A stretch of 64,000 nt of DNA from Kitasatospora sp. CB01950. Its GTDB lineage: Bacteria; Actinomycetota; Actinomycetes; Streptomycetales; Streptomycetaceae. The position numbers and the translations under genes were made by a program. A model generated the notes under the pieces. It was not told the DNA's origin and made no database searches. It saw nothing but the letters and a program-made list of their open reading frames with translations. Location of the stretch: positions 372,001 through 436,000 of the forward strand of contig NZ_LISX01000006.1 of NCBI RefSeq assembly GCF_001905465.1, given 5' to 3'. Shown piece after piece: positions 44,440-53,253 of this stretch (its first letter is position 1; every line of letters begins with the position of its first letter).

Positions 44440-47400
44440 CAGTGCGAGTTCTCCAGGACGGCGAGCAGGCGCAGCATGGGGGCGCCGGAGGTCTCCAGGG
44501 ACTTGACCAGGCCGAAGAGGTCGCCGGCGGTTCGGGCGGTCTGTTCCTTGTCCGGGCGGGTCCCGATGGACAGGGCTTCCTGCTTCCAGTAGGTCAGCCG
44601 CTTGCGGTAGGGCTCCAGAGTCGCTTCCACCTGTCGGCGGTAGTCGTCCTCCCGGGCCTTCAGGTGGGCGGTCGCGGCGTCGATCGCCGCCGGTACCAGG
44701 CCTTGCAGGCCGGGCAGGTCGCGTGGGGCGGCGCGGCCCGGCATGTGCGGGCCGACTCCGGCCCGGTCGAGGAACGCGTTGTCCATGGCCTCGACCACCG
44801 GCTCGCCAGGCAGGCCGTGGACGGCCATCCACTCGACCACCGTGGGACGGCCCTTGGCATTGGAGTAGATGCCCTGGACGAGAAACGTGGGGCCGGGCAC
44901 GTCGGCGGAGAGCACGGGCGCCTCGTGGCGGCCGATCTCGACCAGGACCTTGTCGGTGAGCCAGTCGATGACGGGGTGGATGTCCGTCAGGTAGGACACG
45001 TTCGGCCACAGGGTGTCCGAGGAGTCGCGGGCGACCTGGAGCCGTCGGCCGGCCAGGTCCTTGGAGAACGTCACCCGAAGGCGTCCGGAGCCCTTCTTGC
45101 CGGGCAGGACCTGCTGCTCGTCCAGGTAGGACTTGGGCAGGGCGCGGAAGCGGTAGGCGAGGTCGCGCGGCGGTTCGAAGGCGATGGTGCCGTCGGGGTC
45201 GCGGCGCAGTGTCAGCTCGTCCTCGGGGTTGGTGCGGCAGATCTGCCGCAGTCCTGCTTCGAAGTACTCGGCGGTGCCGGGAAACAGGTTCGGCACCCGG
45301 GCCCGGGAGACCTCGCGCCGGACAGGGGTGGCGCCGACCTGGGCCAGCAGCCCGGCCAGCATGCCGCCGCCGCTCTGCCGGGACGCCTTGATCGACTCCT
45401 CGACGGTGCGGCCCGCGATCAGGTCCTTGGTCAGCCGGGTCTCTTCCTCCTGTGCCCGGTAGATCCCGGTGACGGCCTCGGCCGATCCTTCGATCTTGTG
45501 CGCCTGTTCCTCACGGGCGAGGAGCTTCTCGCCGACCAGGCGGTCGTCCAGGGTGCGCGCCTCGCCGGTGACGGCATCGGTACGCCAGGGCAGGTCGCTG
45601 GTCAGGATCATGGCGCGGAACTGCGGGGAGCGGGCCTGACCGTAGCGGTCGATGCGGCCGTTGCGCTGCTCGATGCGGATCAGCGACCAGGGGAGGTCGT
45701 AGTGCACCAGCAGGTAGCACTGCTGATGCAGGTTGACGCCTTCGGAGGCGACGTCACCGGTGAACAGCAGCCGGACCGGGTCGTCGCGCAACCCGAACTT
45801 CTCCACCAGTCTGATCTGTTCCTGGTCGGTGTTGGCTTCGCCGTGCATGACCTGGACCGCGCCGGTGGAGCCGTCGCCGTGGCCGTAGGCGAGCCAGGGC
45901 TTCCGGTCGTCGACGTCCGGGCCCTTGGTGAAACCGAGCTCCGCCGGAACGGCTTGCGCGAGCCACTTCAGGGTGGGGATGCGCTCGGAGAAAACCACGA
46001 CGCGCACGTCCGAACCGGGACCCACGCCGAGCTCGCGCAGCTCGGCCACCAGGGCCTTGAGCTTCGCCGAATCGTCGTCGCCGATCCGGCGGGCCAGACG
46101 TTCGAGGTCGGTGAGGGCGGCGAGTTCGGCCGCGGCCTGCTCGTCGGTGCGCTGGCGTCGCTGCACGCGAGCCGGGCCGCCGTCCCCGTTCTGCTGGGGG
46201 TCCTTACGGTCGGTCAGGGTCTTCTTGCGGGTCGCGACGGTCTGCAGCAGCGCGTGGTGGGAGGAGAGGAACGACTTGAGGAGGTTGTAGGCGTCCAGTT
46301 GGTTCCAGGCCACCGAGGCGACCGACTCGTCACGGGGGATCCAGCGGTCGGCGAGTTCCTCGAAGACGGCGAGTTCGGCCTCGCTCGCGGGGGCCGCCAC
46401 GGGTACCGAAGGACCGCGGTCGGCCCACGCGCCGCGCAAGGAGTCGCGGACCTCGGGCGTGGCCTTGGTGCGGCGGATGTAGAGGTGCTCCAGGTCGGAC
46501 ACCTCGTACTTGCCGGGGTCGGCGATCGCCGCCGGGTCGAGCAGACGGATCAGCTCGGCGAAGGAACGGGTGTCACCGTTGTGCGGGGTCGCCGAGGCGA
46601 GGACGAGCGCGTCGGTCTTCCGTGCGAGCAATCTGGCCAGGGTGTTGGTGTCGGTGCCGCGGTTGACCAGGCGGTGCGACTCGTCGATCACCACCGCGTC
46701 CCACTCGGTCTTCTCCAGGTGATGGGCGTACTGGCCCTCGCGCTTGAGGGTGTCCATCGAGACGATCACCCGCTTGAAGTAGGCGAACGGGTTCCGCCCC
46801 GAGGGAATCTCCTGCTGGATCCGCTGGATGCCGGTGGAGTCCAGCCGCACCAGCGGAATCGCGAAACGCGTCCACAGTTCGCGCTGGAACTGCTCCAGCA
46901 CGTGCTGCGGGGTGACCACCAGGATCCGCTCGCCGCGCCCGCGCCTGATCAGCTCCGCCAGCAGGATCCCGATCTCCAGGGTCTTGCCCAGTCCGACCAC
47001 GTCCGCGATCAGCAGGCGGGGCTGCGGGTTGACCATCGACAGGGCGAGTTCGGCCGGCCGCAGCTGATGGGTCTGCGCGTCCATCAGGAAGTTGTCCGCC
47101 AGCCCGAGGCCGTGCTCGGTCTGCGGAAGGGAAGACTTGCGGACCACCGCCTCCAGATACAGCCGGGCCCGGCGGTGGTTGGGCGAGTCGTCGGCCACCA
47201 GCCGTGCCTCGCGCGGGTCGAGAACCTGGATCGTGTCCAGTCGGCTGTAGAAGGTCGCGTCGGTGTCCCGGACGAACGAGGAGATTCCGGTGACCTCGAC
47301 CATCCAGCCGTCGTGCTCGGTCGGGGTGACCTTTCGCACCAACCACTGCTCGTCGCGCACCAGCACCTGCGCACCGGGCGGGAAGTTCGGCCCGGTCGTC

Positions 47401-47537
47401 CTGGGGAAGGACGGCTTGTCCGACATGCGCTCCGGCTCCCAGGCGCTCCAGTCGGTCGACTCCGCACCGGTCTCCGATCCGTCACCGGTACCCGTGTCGA
47501 CCACCACGTCGTTCCCCTGTTCCTTCGTTCTCGCCAT
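44439..47537 (-). CDS. SNF2-family helicase, DrmD-like
   Basis: A 1032-aa SF2 translocase, first gene of the operon. An N-terminal ~90-residue beta domain (PGAQVLVRDEQWLVRKV) precedes the SNF2 core. The core has Walker A VVGLGKT at about 176-182, VIDESHRL near 282, LASATPHNGD, FTGDVASEGVNLHQQ and IEQRNGRIDRYGQ (the SNF2 arginine finger). A helical C-terminal region follows. It matches DISARM class 1 DrmD, which is likewise encoded next to its methylase. The start is uncertain: ATG 47537 (MARTKE) has no good site, while ATG 47426 (MSDKPS) has GGAG; the 37 residues between are acidic and low-complexity. No clear promoter is seen in the 105-nt gap to the kinase gene. Confidence 0.87.
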   Translation of the reverse strand: MARTKEQGNDVVVDTGTGDGSETGAESTDWSAWEPERMSDKPSFPRTTGPNFPPGAQVLVRDEQWLVRKVTPTEHDGWMVEVTGISSFVRDTDATFYSRLDTIQVLDPREARLVADDSPNHRRARLYLEAVVRKSSLPQTEHGLGLADNFLMDAQTHQLRPAELALSMVNPQPRLLIADVVGLGKTLEIGILLAELIRRGRGERILVVTPQHVLEQFQRELWTRFAIPLVRLDSTGIQRIQQEIPSGRNPFAYFKRVIVSMDTLKREGQYAHHLEKTEWDAVVIDESHRLVNRGTDTNTLARLLARKTDALVLASATPHNGDTRSFAELIRLLDPAAIADPGKYEVSDLEHLYIRRTKATPEVRDSLRGAWADRGPSVPVAAPASEAELAVFEELADRWIPRDESVASVAWNQLDAYNLLKSFLSSHHALLQTVATRKKTLTDRKDPQQNGDGGPARVQRRQRTDEQAAAELAALTDLERLARRIGDDDSAKLKALVAELRELGVGPGSDVRVVVFSERIPTLKWLAQAVPAELGFTKGPDVDDRKPWLAYGHGDGSTGAVQVMHGEANTDQEQIRLVEKFGLRDDPVRLLFTGDVASEGVNLHQQCYLLVHYDLPWSLIRIEQRNGRIDRYGQARSPQFRAMILTSDLPWRTDAVTGEARTLDDRLVGEKLLAREEQAHKIEGSAEAVTGIYRAQEEETRLTKDLIAGRTVEESIKASRQSGGGMLAGLLAQVGATPVRREVSRARVPNLFPGTAEYFEAGLRQICRTNPEDELTLRRDPDGTIAFEPPRDLAYRFRALPKSYLDEQQVLPGKKGSGRLRVTFSKDLAGRRLQVARDSSDTLWPNVSYLTDIHPVIDWLTDKVLVEIGRHEAPVLSADVPGPTFLVQGIYSNAKGRPTVVEWMAVHGLPGEPVVEAMDNAFLDRAGVGPHMPGRAAPRDLPGLQGLVPAAIDAATAHLKAREDDYRRQVEATLEPYRKRLTYWKQEALSIGTRPDKEQTARTAGDLFGLVKSLETSGAPMLRLLAVLENSH

Positions 47538-47642
47538 AACCGCCACACTCTGACCACATCGTGGGCGTGTCCTTTTCCGGACCTGCCCACAGGCATCCAA
47601 CCAGGCTCACCCCCGGCATCGACAGCAGCTACCGGCTGCCTC

Positions 47643-48773
47643 TCACAGGGCCGACTGCAACGCGTACGCCAAGCGCAGTTCCTCCGCGATGCGCTGCGAG
47701 GCCGGCGCTCTGGGACGGGACGGGCGGGGCGTCACCGCATCGGCTTCGGCGGCTCCAGGCGGCTCGGTCGGCTCCGCGGCGGAGCCCTCGCCGACGGCAG
47801 CGGGCGGGCCGTCCAGGGTCGCGGACGGCAGACCTGCTTCGACGTATGCCCTCAGCCGGTCCTCGACATCAGCGGTGAACGGGTCCGCCGCCGAGGTTCC
47901 CGGCCCACTCGCGCCCGTCCGCGCGATCAGCGCCTGCCTCGCGGAGACAGGGGTGACACCGAGTACCGTCATCAGCCCCGTACATGCCTCGGCCACCTGC
48001 TCGACCGTGGGCCGGTCCTCCGGCTCCTGTGCGAGCATCGAGGCCAGCAGTGGGAGCAGCGGCTCAGGAACACCGCTCAAGTCAGGGAACTGCGCCGGAT
48101 TGGAGACCTGGGCGACGATCGCCTCCCAGCGCGTTCCGTCATAGGGGTAGTGTCCCGCCGCCGCGTACAGCAGCACGGTGCCCAGCGCATAGACGTCCGC
48201 TGCCTCGGTCACGTGGGGATTCCCGGCCGCCTGCTCGGGCGGCATGCAGCGCACCGTCCCAATGATCATTCCGCTGTGGGAAAGGGACTCCTCCCTGGCA
48301 TCCGCGAACGCTGCCAGGCCGAAATCGATGATCACCGGTCCGTAGGCGCCCAGAATGACGTTCTGCGGCTTGAGATCCCGGTGCAGCAGCCCGGCCCCAT
48401 GGACCACCCCGAGCCCTTCGGCCAGCAGTGCAGCAAGGCTCACCGTGTGCACCGCCGGCAGGGGCCCTCCACCATCCACGGCGTCGAGGAGGGTGCGACC
48501 TGCCACGTACTCCATCGCCATCCAGGGCCGATCGGCGTACGGATCCGCGTCCAGGAAACGCGCGACCCGGTTGGTGCCGACCACTTTCCGAGCGGCCCGC
48601 GCTTCCTTCTCGAAACGCGCCCGTGTCACCGGGTCCAGCCGATCGGCCCGGATCAGTTTCACCGCGACAGGGTCTCCGGCCGGCGAATAGGCCAGGAAGA
48701 CCTCTCCCATCCCTCCGGAGCCCAGCTTTCGCGCCACCGTGTAACGGCCGATCCGCTCGGGCATCCCCGGCAT
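47643..48773 (-). CDS. soluble Hanks-type Ser/Thr protein kinase
   Basis: A 376-aa kinase. The N-lobe has the glycine loop GSGGMGEVF (18-26) and the lysine K39 in VAVKL. The catalytic loop is HRDLKPQN (131-138) and the Mg loop DFG is at 150-152, with the APE-like segment CMPPEQ. All key residues are present. The C-terminal ~100 residues are Pro/Ala-rich without a membrane helix or PASTA repeats, so it is cytosolic. It lies on the same strand between the ABC-3C module and the helicase operon, with gaps of 223 and 105 nt. Kinases with this position are known in defence islands, but it may be a neutral neighbour. The ATG at 48773 has AAAGGG upstream. Confidence 0.88.
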   Translation of the reverse strand: MPGMPERIGRYTVARKLGSGGMGEVFLAYSPAGDPVAVKLIRADRLDPVTRARFEKEARAARKVVGTNRVARFLDADPYADRPWMAMEYVAGRTLLDAVDGGGPLPAVHTVSLAALLAEGLGVVHGAGLLHRDLKPQNVILGAYGPVIIDFGLAAFADAREESLSHSGMIIGTVRCMPPEQAAGNPHVTEAADVYALGTVLLYAAAGHYPYDGTRWEAIVAQVSNPAQFPDLSGVPEPLLPLLASMLAQEPEDRPTVEQVAEACTGLMTVLGVTPVSARQALIARTGASGPGTSAADPFTADVEDRLRAYVEAGLPSATLDGPPAAVGEGSAAEPTEPPGAAEADAVTPRPSRPRAPASQRIAEELRLAYALQSAL

Positions 48774-48996
48774 GTCCCACTCAACCCTTTCGCACACGTG
48801 CGGCACCGCGATGCCGAGATCATCGCTGGTCAGCCTAGTCCGTGGCACACCCCCGAAGGGGAGGGATCGCGCAACTCCTCGCCCGAGCTCCCCATGCAGA
48901 AGCCGGAGAAGCCCTTTCTCGCGGCCCTGCCCGGCCGCCAAAGGAGCAGTCGGCCACAGCCCTGGGCAGAGCCCAGGCTGTCTACGGTATGCGGGC

Positions 48997-50826
48997 TCAG
49001 GTGAGTCCCGGTCTCTCGGGGAAGAAGCCATGACGGCCGTTCCCCGTCCTACGGAACATCACCACGTGGGCCTGCTCGACGACGTCGGGTGGCGGCGGCG
49101 TGTTCTCCACGATGATCGTCTGCCCCGGCGAGTGGAGGAAGTGCCGATAAAAGCTGTCGTTGACCTCCGGGGCCAGGTCTGCCTCCTCCTCACCGCGAAG
49201 CTGCCCGTAGGTCACCAGGGGTGAGTCCAGCACAAGGAACCCCAGGTGCGGGAGCCTGAAGTCGATGCAGTACTCGGCCAGCGCCGCGGAGAACGCGGAC
49301 CGCAGCAGTGCCTGCATGCCCCGGCCGTGGTCGGCGCGGGCCTGGCCGCCCGCGCGGACGTCACCGCCGTAGGGGTCGTAACCGGCGTGCTCGGTGCCCG
49401 GTACGTTCCAGCGTTCGAGGATCCGCTGGAGCACGGAGTCGAACATCCGCACCGTCCGGCCGGGGATGAGCGAGTCGGCGCGTTTGGCGGGCACCGCTCC
49501 GGCGGCGACCAGTTCGGCACGGTGTTCGTCGAGTTCACCGATGCGCGCCAGCACTTCGAGATTGCGCTCGATCTCCGAGCGTTCCGCCAGGATCCGGTCG
49601 AGTTCGCCCTTCGCCGGCAGGAGTTGCTCCTCGATCGCCCGGATCGTGCGGTCGAGTTCGGCTCCCCGGGCACGCATCCGCTCCTGTCCCCGGAGGAGCT
49701 CTTGTTCCTGTTCCCCCAGGTCGGCGATGGTGAGCCGGAGGTCGGCCAGCAGGGCCCCGGTCTTGGCACCCTCCGCAGTGACGGCCTCGTGCAGATGGGT
49801 GGTCTCGTGATCGTCGTGCGCGGGTTCCTGGTGCTCAGGCTCCGCCCCGCAGAAAACGCAGCGGCCGGTCCGGAAGTAACCGAGCAGGTTGCCGGCCTCG
49901 CCGACCATCTCCAGGCGGGCGAGGTCCGACTCGTACTGCTGCCGAAGGATGTCGAAACGCCCCAGCAGGTCGCGTACTTCGCCCAGGCGTACCGCCAGTG
50001 CTTCCTCGGCCTCGGTGTGCTTCGTCCGCTCGACCGCGATCAGGCTCTGCCGCTCCGTCGCCTCGCGCAGTGAGGCTGTAACCGTCTCCAGGGTGGACGC
50101 GAGTCGGGCCTGGCGTGCCCGCAGCTGGTCCACGTTCTCCTCGGTGGTCTGCTTGGCCGACAGGTCGATCACCAGCTGGTCGAGCAGAGCGATCTTGCTC
50201 CTCTGGATGCGGCGTTGGGCGGCGTTGGGCACCTTGCTCGCCGGCGGCTCGTCCTCGCCGGTGAGGACGAGCTTCATGACGGACCTGGCGGCGGTCTTCA
50301 CGGCGTTGCCCCGGACCCGCTGCGAGGGTGGCGTCTGGTCGACCATCCGCTCGTCGGTGACGATCGCCAGGTGGGTGAGGTCCGCAAGCCTGAGGTGCTC
50401 GGTGTTCCCTGCCTCGTTGGTGCGGATGTACGCGTCCGCCAGGCCGAGCCGGTCGAGCAGGTAGTGGGAGACGTCGCGCCGGTTCTTCGTCCGCCGCGCG
50501 GACAGCACCTCGTCGGGGGAAGCGTGGACGAGGGTCCGCAGGTCGGCTTCGTGGACGTGCACGTTGTTGCTGCTCGGCGCCCGTACGAGGGTGAGCGGGC
50601 TGCCGTCCGGCAGGAGCAGCCCGAGCAGGATCTGGCTGTAGCCCTCCGCGTGCAAAATGGCGGGCGTGATGTGGCCGCCGAGCATGTAGTCGATGGAGTC
50701 GACGATGAAGGACTTGCCGGTGTTGGAGTCGCCGCAGACCAGGGTGAAGGTCGGGGCGAATTCGAGCTGCGCGTCGGGGACGCCGGACCCGGCGTAGGTG
50801 AGGTGGGTCAGCGTGAGCTTATTCAT
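48997..50826 (-). CDS. ABC-3C system ATPase with zinc hook (DUF3732-type)
   Basis: A 609-aa SMC/Rad50-like ABC ATPase, third gene of a three-gene module. Walker A is CGDSNTGKSF (31-40). Long coiled-coil segments (~210-330 and ~370-470) flank a zinc-hook-like CVFCGAEPEHQE, with several His after it. Near the end LGFLVLDSPLVTYG is Walker B with the D-loop, followed by TIIVEN in place of the H-loop. This matches the ATPase of the ABC-three-component (ABC-3C) conflict systems. It presumably detects a DNA or protein trigger and controls the nuclease encoded first. Its ATG lies 8 nt inside the end of the middle-component gene. Confidence 0.85.
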   Translation of the reverse strand: MNKLTLTHLTYAGSGVPDAQLEFAPTFTLVCGDSNTGKSFIVDSIDYMLGGHITPAILHAEGYSQILLGLLLPDGSPLTLVRAPSSNNVHVHEADLRTLVHASPDEVLSARRTKNRRDVSHYLLDRLGLADAYIRTNEAGNTEHLRLADLTHLAIVTDERMVDQTPPSQRVRGNAVKTAARSVMKLVLTGEDEPPASKVPNAAQRRIQRSKIALLDQLVIDLSAKQTTEENVDQLRARQARLASTLETVTASLREATERQSLIAVERTKHTEAEEALAVRLGEVRDLLGRFDILRQQYESDLARLEMVGEAGNLLGYFRTGRCVFCGAEPEHQEPAHDDHETTHLHEAVTAEGAKTGALLADLRLTIADLGEQEQELLRGQERMRARGAELDRTIRAIEEQLLPAKGELDRILAERSEIERNLEVLARIGELDEHRAELVAAGAVPAKRADSLIPGRTVRMFDSVLQRILERWNVPGTEHAGYDPYGGDVRAGGQARADHGRGMQALLRSAFSAALAEYCIDFRLPHLGFLVLDSPLVTYGQLRGEEEADLAPEVNDSFYRHFLHSPGQTIIVENTPPPPDVVEQAHVVMFRRTGNGRHGFFPERPGLT

Positions 50827-51292
50827 GTCCGTCCCCCGGGTGGTGCGCGCTCGCGGCGAACTGCTCGCGCCAGGTCTGTGTGATGGCCCGCGTGGACGCC
50901 AGCGGGTCGGCGTGCGGGGCGAGCCGTTCCACCGCCCAGATCGCCCGGTCGCACAACCGGCCGACGTAGGGCGCTTCGAAGATCCCCAGGAAGCTGGAGC
51001 CGCGGGCGGTCGCCCGGTAGACCAGACCTTCGGCCGTGGCATCGATCGACGCGAGGCCGGCCCTTATCAGGACGGCCAGGCCCTCATGGAGGAGTTCGCG
51101 TTTACGGCCGAGTTCGCCCGGCTGGGCGGGTAGTTCGGGCAGCAGACTGGGCGGCCCGCCGAACCGCCCACTGTGCAGGACGGCGTGGTCGAGCACGACG
51201 AGCGCGGCGAGGTCGAGCGCCTCCGGGTGGGCCTCCGCGAGCAGAGCCAGGGCCCGCATGCCCACCTCCACCGGGCCGTTGAGGGCGTTCAC
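50819..51292 (-). CDS. ABC-3C middle component (MC2-like winged helix)
   Basis: A 157-aa protein with the pattern of ABC-3C middle components. It starts VNALNGPVEVGMRALALL, followed by ALVVLDHAVLHSG and SLLPELPAQPGELGRKRELL, and ends with a helical piece YVGRLCDRAIWAVERL. Such small winged-helix proteins connect the sensor ATPase to the effector. The GTG at 51292 overlaps the effector stop (GTGA) and has GGAGGAG upstream, so it is chosen over an upstream GTG at 51310. The stop overlaps the ATPase start. All three genes are therefore translationally coupled. Confidence 0.8.
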   Translation of the reverse strand: MNALNGPVEVGMRALALLAEAHPEALDLAALVVLDHAVLHSGRFGGPPSLLPELPAQPGELGRKRELLHEGLAVLIRAGLASIDATAEGLVYRATARGSSFLGIFEAPYVGRLCDRAIWAVERLAPHADPLASTRAITQTWREQFAASAHHPGDGHE

Positions 51293-52368
51293 CGCTCTCC
51301 TCCGTCGCACCAGGTCAACTTGTCGTCATTGGCGAACTGGTGGCACATGCCCTTGCGCTGGACCTGCCGGAAGTACGACGCGATGGCCGATCCCGACACC
51401 TGCAGGTTCCCGGCCTGGGTGACGACCGCCCGCAGCCGGTGCCAGCCCGACTCGTGGTCGTCGTCCGCCACTTCCACCAGGTTGACGAGCACGTCGTCCT
51501 GCAGTTCCGCGTAGGCGTCGCCCGGGACGCTGTCCCGGGCGTACAGGCGCAGCTCCTCCGCCGCGTAGAACGCCTCGCGCTGGCGCCGCAGGTGGTCTCT
51601 CGACCTGGCGTGGGTGAAGGCGTCGTCCACCGTCACGATCTGCCGCCCGTACCGCTCCTGGTACACGTCGACCAGCTGCGCCAGGAACCGGGCCTCACCG
51701 GCGGCGGGCTCGGACGGCACGGGGAGTTTCGCGGGTGCGCCGGAGGGCGGGTAGTTGAAGCGGGCGGCGAACAGTGGGGACTTGCTGTAGACCTCCAGCA
51801 TCTCGTCCAGGTTGATCGTCCAGAACATGGAGAACTCGGTGGCCTCGGCGAGCTTGACGACGTCGCCGAGGAGCTGTGCGGGCAGCTTCGCCACCGTCTG
51901 GGTTCGGCCCCGCAGGTACTCCAGGAAGCGGAACTTGAGCTCGTCCGGCGTCAGCACCAGGTCCTTGAGCCGCGGGTGGATCCTGGGAGCGACGAAGGTG
52001 TAGCGCGTCGGCAGCGTCCTGGTGGTCTCCACCGCCGCGACGAAGGGTTTGACCATCTCCGGCAGCGCGTCGGCGACCTCCAACTCGTCCTGGTAGAGCT
52101 TGCACTGGAAGCAGTGCCACTCCCCGTTGAGCCTCCGCTCGGTGAAGAACGCCACCACGTCGGCGCCCCGGTCATTGCTGCCGCCGATGATCTCGGTGCC
52201 CAGGTAGCCCTCCTCCGGCGCCCGCATACGCACCCACTCGCAGGTGAAGCGCTCCCACTCGTCGGGTTCCCAGAACCAAACCTGCTGCAGGGGCGTGCGC
52301 CGGTCGAACCGGTTGGGCGGCACGAGCGCGGCCGGGACGGCGTACTGCGACACAGACACGGCACTCAC
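51289..52368 (-). CDS. ABC-3C effector with restriction-endonuclease-like domain
   Basis: A ~359-aa protein, first gene of the ABC-3C module. The N-terminal ~100 residues show the Mrr/Cap4-type nuclease pattern: FTCEWVRMR (Glu43), GGSNDRGADVVAFF (Asp70) and WHCFQCKLYQ (Gln88-x-Lys90). That is an intact E...D...QxK active site for DNA cleavage. The remaining ~250 residues form the ABC-3C C-terminal domain that should bind the middle component. The start is uncertain: GTGs at 52368, 52359 and 52353 are possible, and the frame stays open up to a TTG at 52614. I prefer the short form because a palindrome lies just upstream of it. Expected role: degrade invader or host DNA on activation. Confidence 0.8.
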   Translation of the reverse strand: MSAVSVSQYAVPAALVPPNRFDRRTPLQQVWFWEPDEWERFTCEWVRMRAPEEGYLGTEIIGGSNDRGADVVAFFTERRLNGEWHCFQCKLYQDELEVADALPEMVKPFVAAVETTRTLPTRYTFVAPRIHPRLKDLVLTPDELKFRFLEYLRGRTQTVAKLPAQLLGDVVKLAEATEFSMFWTINLDEMLEVYSKSPLFAARFNYPPSGAPAKLPVPSEPAAGEARFLAQLVDVYQERYGRQIVTVDDAFTHARSRDHLRRQREAFYAAEELRLYARDSVPGDAYAELQDDVLVNLVEVADDDHESGWHRLRAVVTQAGNLQVSGSAIASYFRQVQRKGMCHQFANDDKLTWCDGGER

Positions 52369-52378
52369 CGCACTGCCC

Positions 52379-52395
52379 GACCTGTGCGACAGGTC
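52379..52395. promoter_or_regulatory. perfect inverted repeat upstream of the ABC-3C operon
   Basis: GACCTGT-GCG-ACAGGTC, a 7+3+7 perfect palindrome 11 nt upstream of the preferred effector start. It could be an operator for autoregulation, for example by the winged-helix middle component, or a leader hairpin. Confidence 0.4.
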
Positions 52396-53087
52396 TTCCA
52401 CTTCCACCCCCAACGCGCGATCGACGCCCGCGATCAAGCGCGCCGGGTGTACATACCACCACGGGCCGCCGACGGAAACTTCACTCCGGCTCGCACCATG
52501 CCAACTGCCGCTCTCCACCTCGGCAACGCGCCATTCGATGACAGTCCCGCTGCCCGGTCCAACAGAAACCACGTCAATGCGCAGCGTGTCGGACAGGCCC
52601 CCGAATCTCCGCAACAGATTCGTCTGTCACATCACCGCCGCCGCACGGGCGAAGAACACGGAGCCCGACAGTCGGGCCGGCAGAGCCTGCTGACATGACG
52701 ACACCCTCGGTCGGGCACTCCCGTCGAGCGCCCGGTCCGCACCCCTGCCCGATCGGGCCCGCCCCCACTTCCCATCACTTCCCACCGCTCCGGTCGACAC
52801 CGTGCGGCTGCCGGCCGCGGACCGGTGGGGCACCGGTCGATCGGCCGTTCTGCCCGGCCGTCGAACCTCCCCCATGGGTAGGTAAACGCTAGTGCAATTT
52901 CACATTGCCATGTTACATTTCATGCCCTGCACCAGCCGGCCTCCCCCCACCTGGAGGCCGCGGCCCCTTTCGGCCATCGACTCCGCCCCACCTCCCCCAC
53001 AGGAGAATCGGTGTCAATTCCTCGCGCCACGCGCCGAGTCACGCCCGTCCCGACGACGGACCACACCCGCACGCGCCCGCCGGGCAC
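52396..53087. other. gene-poor region upstream of the ABC-3C operon
   Basis: No gene with a ribosome binding site or domain is seen, although the effector frame remains open to 52614. A notable AT-rich pocket lies at 52889-52925 (TTTCACATTGCCATGTTACA with an ACAT-4-ATGT core), the richest A/T stretch of this part. It may contain a promoter, but for which gene is unclear. Confidence 0.4.
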
Positions 53088-53253
53088 CTAGGCCTGTCTT
53101 CAAGCCCCCGCCTGCCCCACGCCCCCTGGCACGCACTCTCGCCGCACCGGGCGAAAGACCAAGTACACCCAGTACGAGGCCTTCCACCCGGCACGCCGAG
53201 AGCACGCACCAGACGCCGCGGGGCCGCGACGCGGGTTTGAAGACAGGCGCTAG
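53088..53253. repeat. long imperfect palindromic element, copy 1
   Basis: A 166-bp element with imperfect dyad symmetry. It begins with CTAGGCCTGTCTTCAAGCCC and ends with the near-complement GGGTTTGAAGACAGGCGCTAG. The centre is GTAC-ACCCA-GTAC at 53163-53175, within 2 nt of the element's midpoint. The inner arms pair at roughly three of four positions. No ORF in it is credible. Confidence 0.7.

Noticed and set aside
38998..45009. Methylase starting at 45009
   Set aside because: The first ~190 codons are Arg/Pro-rich and overlap the SNF2 gene. The ATG at 44439 is coupled to that gene's stop as TGATG.
27918..47537. Calling the operon BREX or classical DISARM
   Set aside because: There is no PglZ, BrxC/PglY, BrxA or BrxB for BREX, and no separate DrmA, DrmB or PLD-type DrmC for classical DISARM. 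Only DrmD- and MTase-like parts and the fused helicase-DUF1998 match.
44442..49004. 1520-codon open frame on the plus strand
   Set aside because: It is antisense to the SNF2 helicase and kinase genes, has no ribosome binding site and is Gly/Arg/Val-rich. Long antisense frames are expected in such high-GC DNA.
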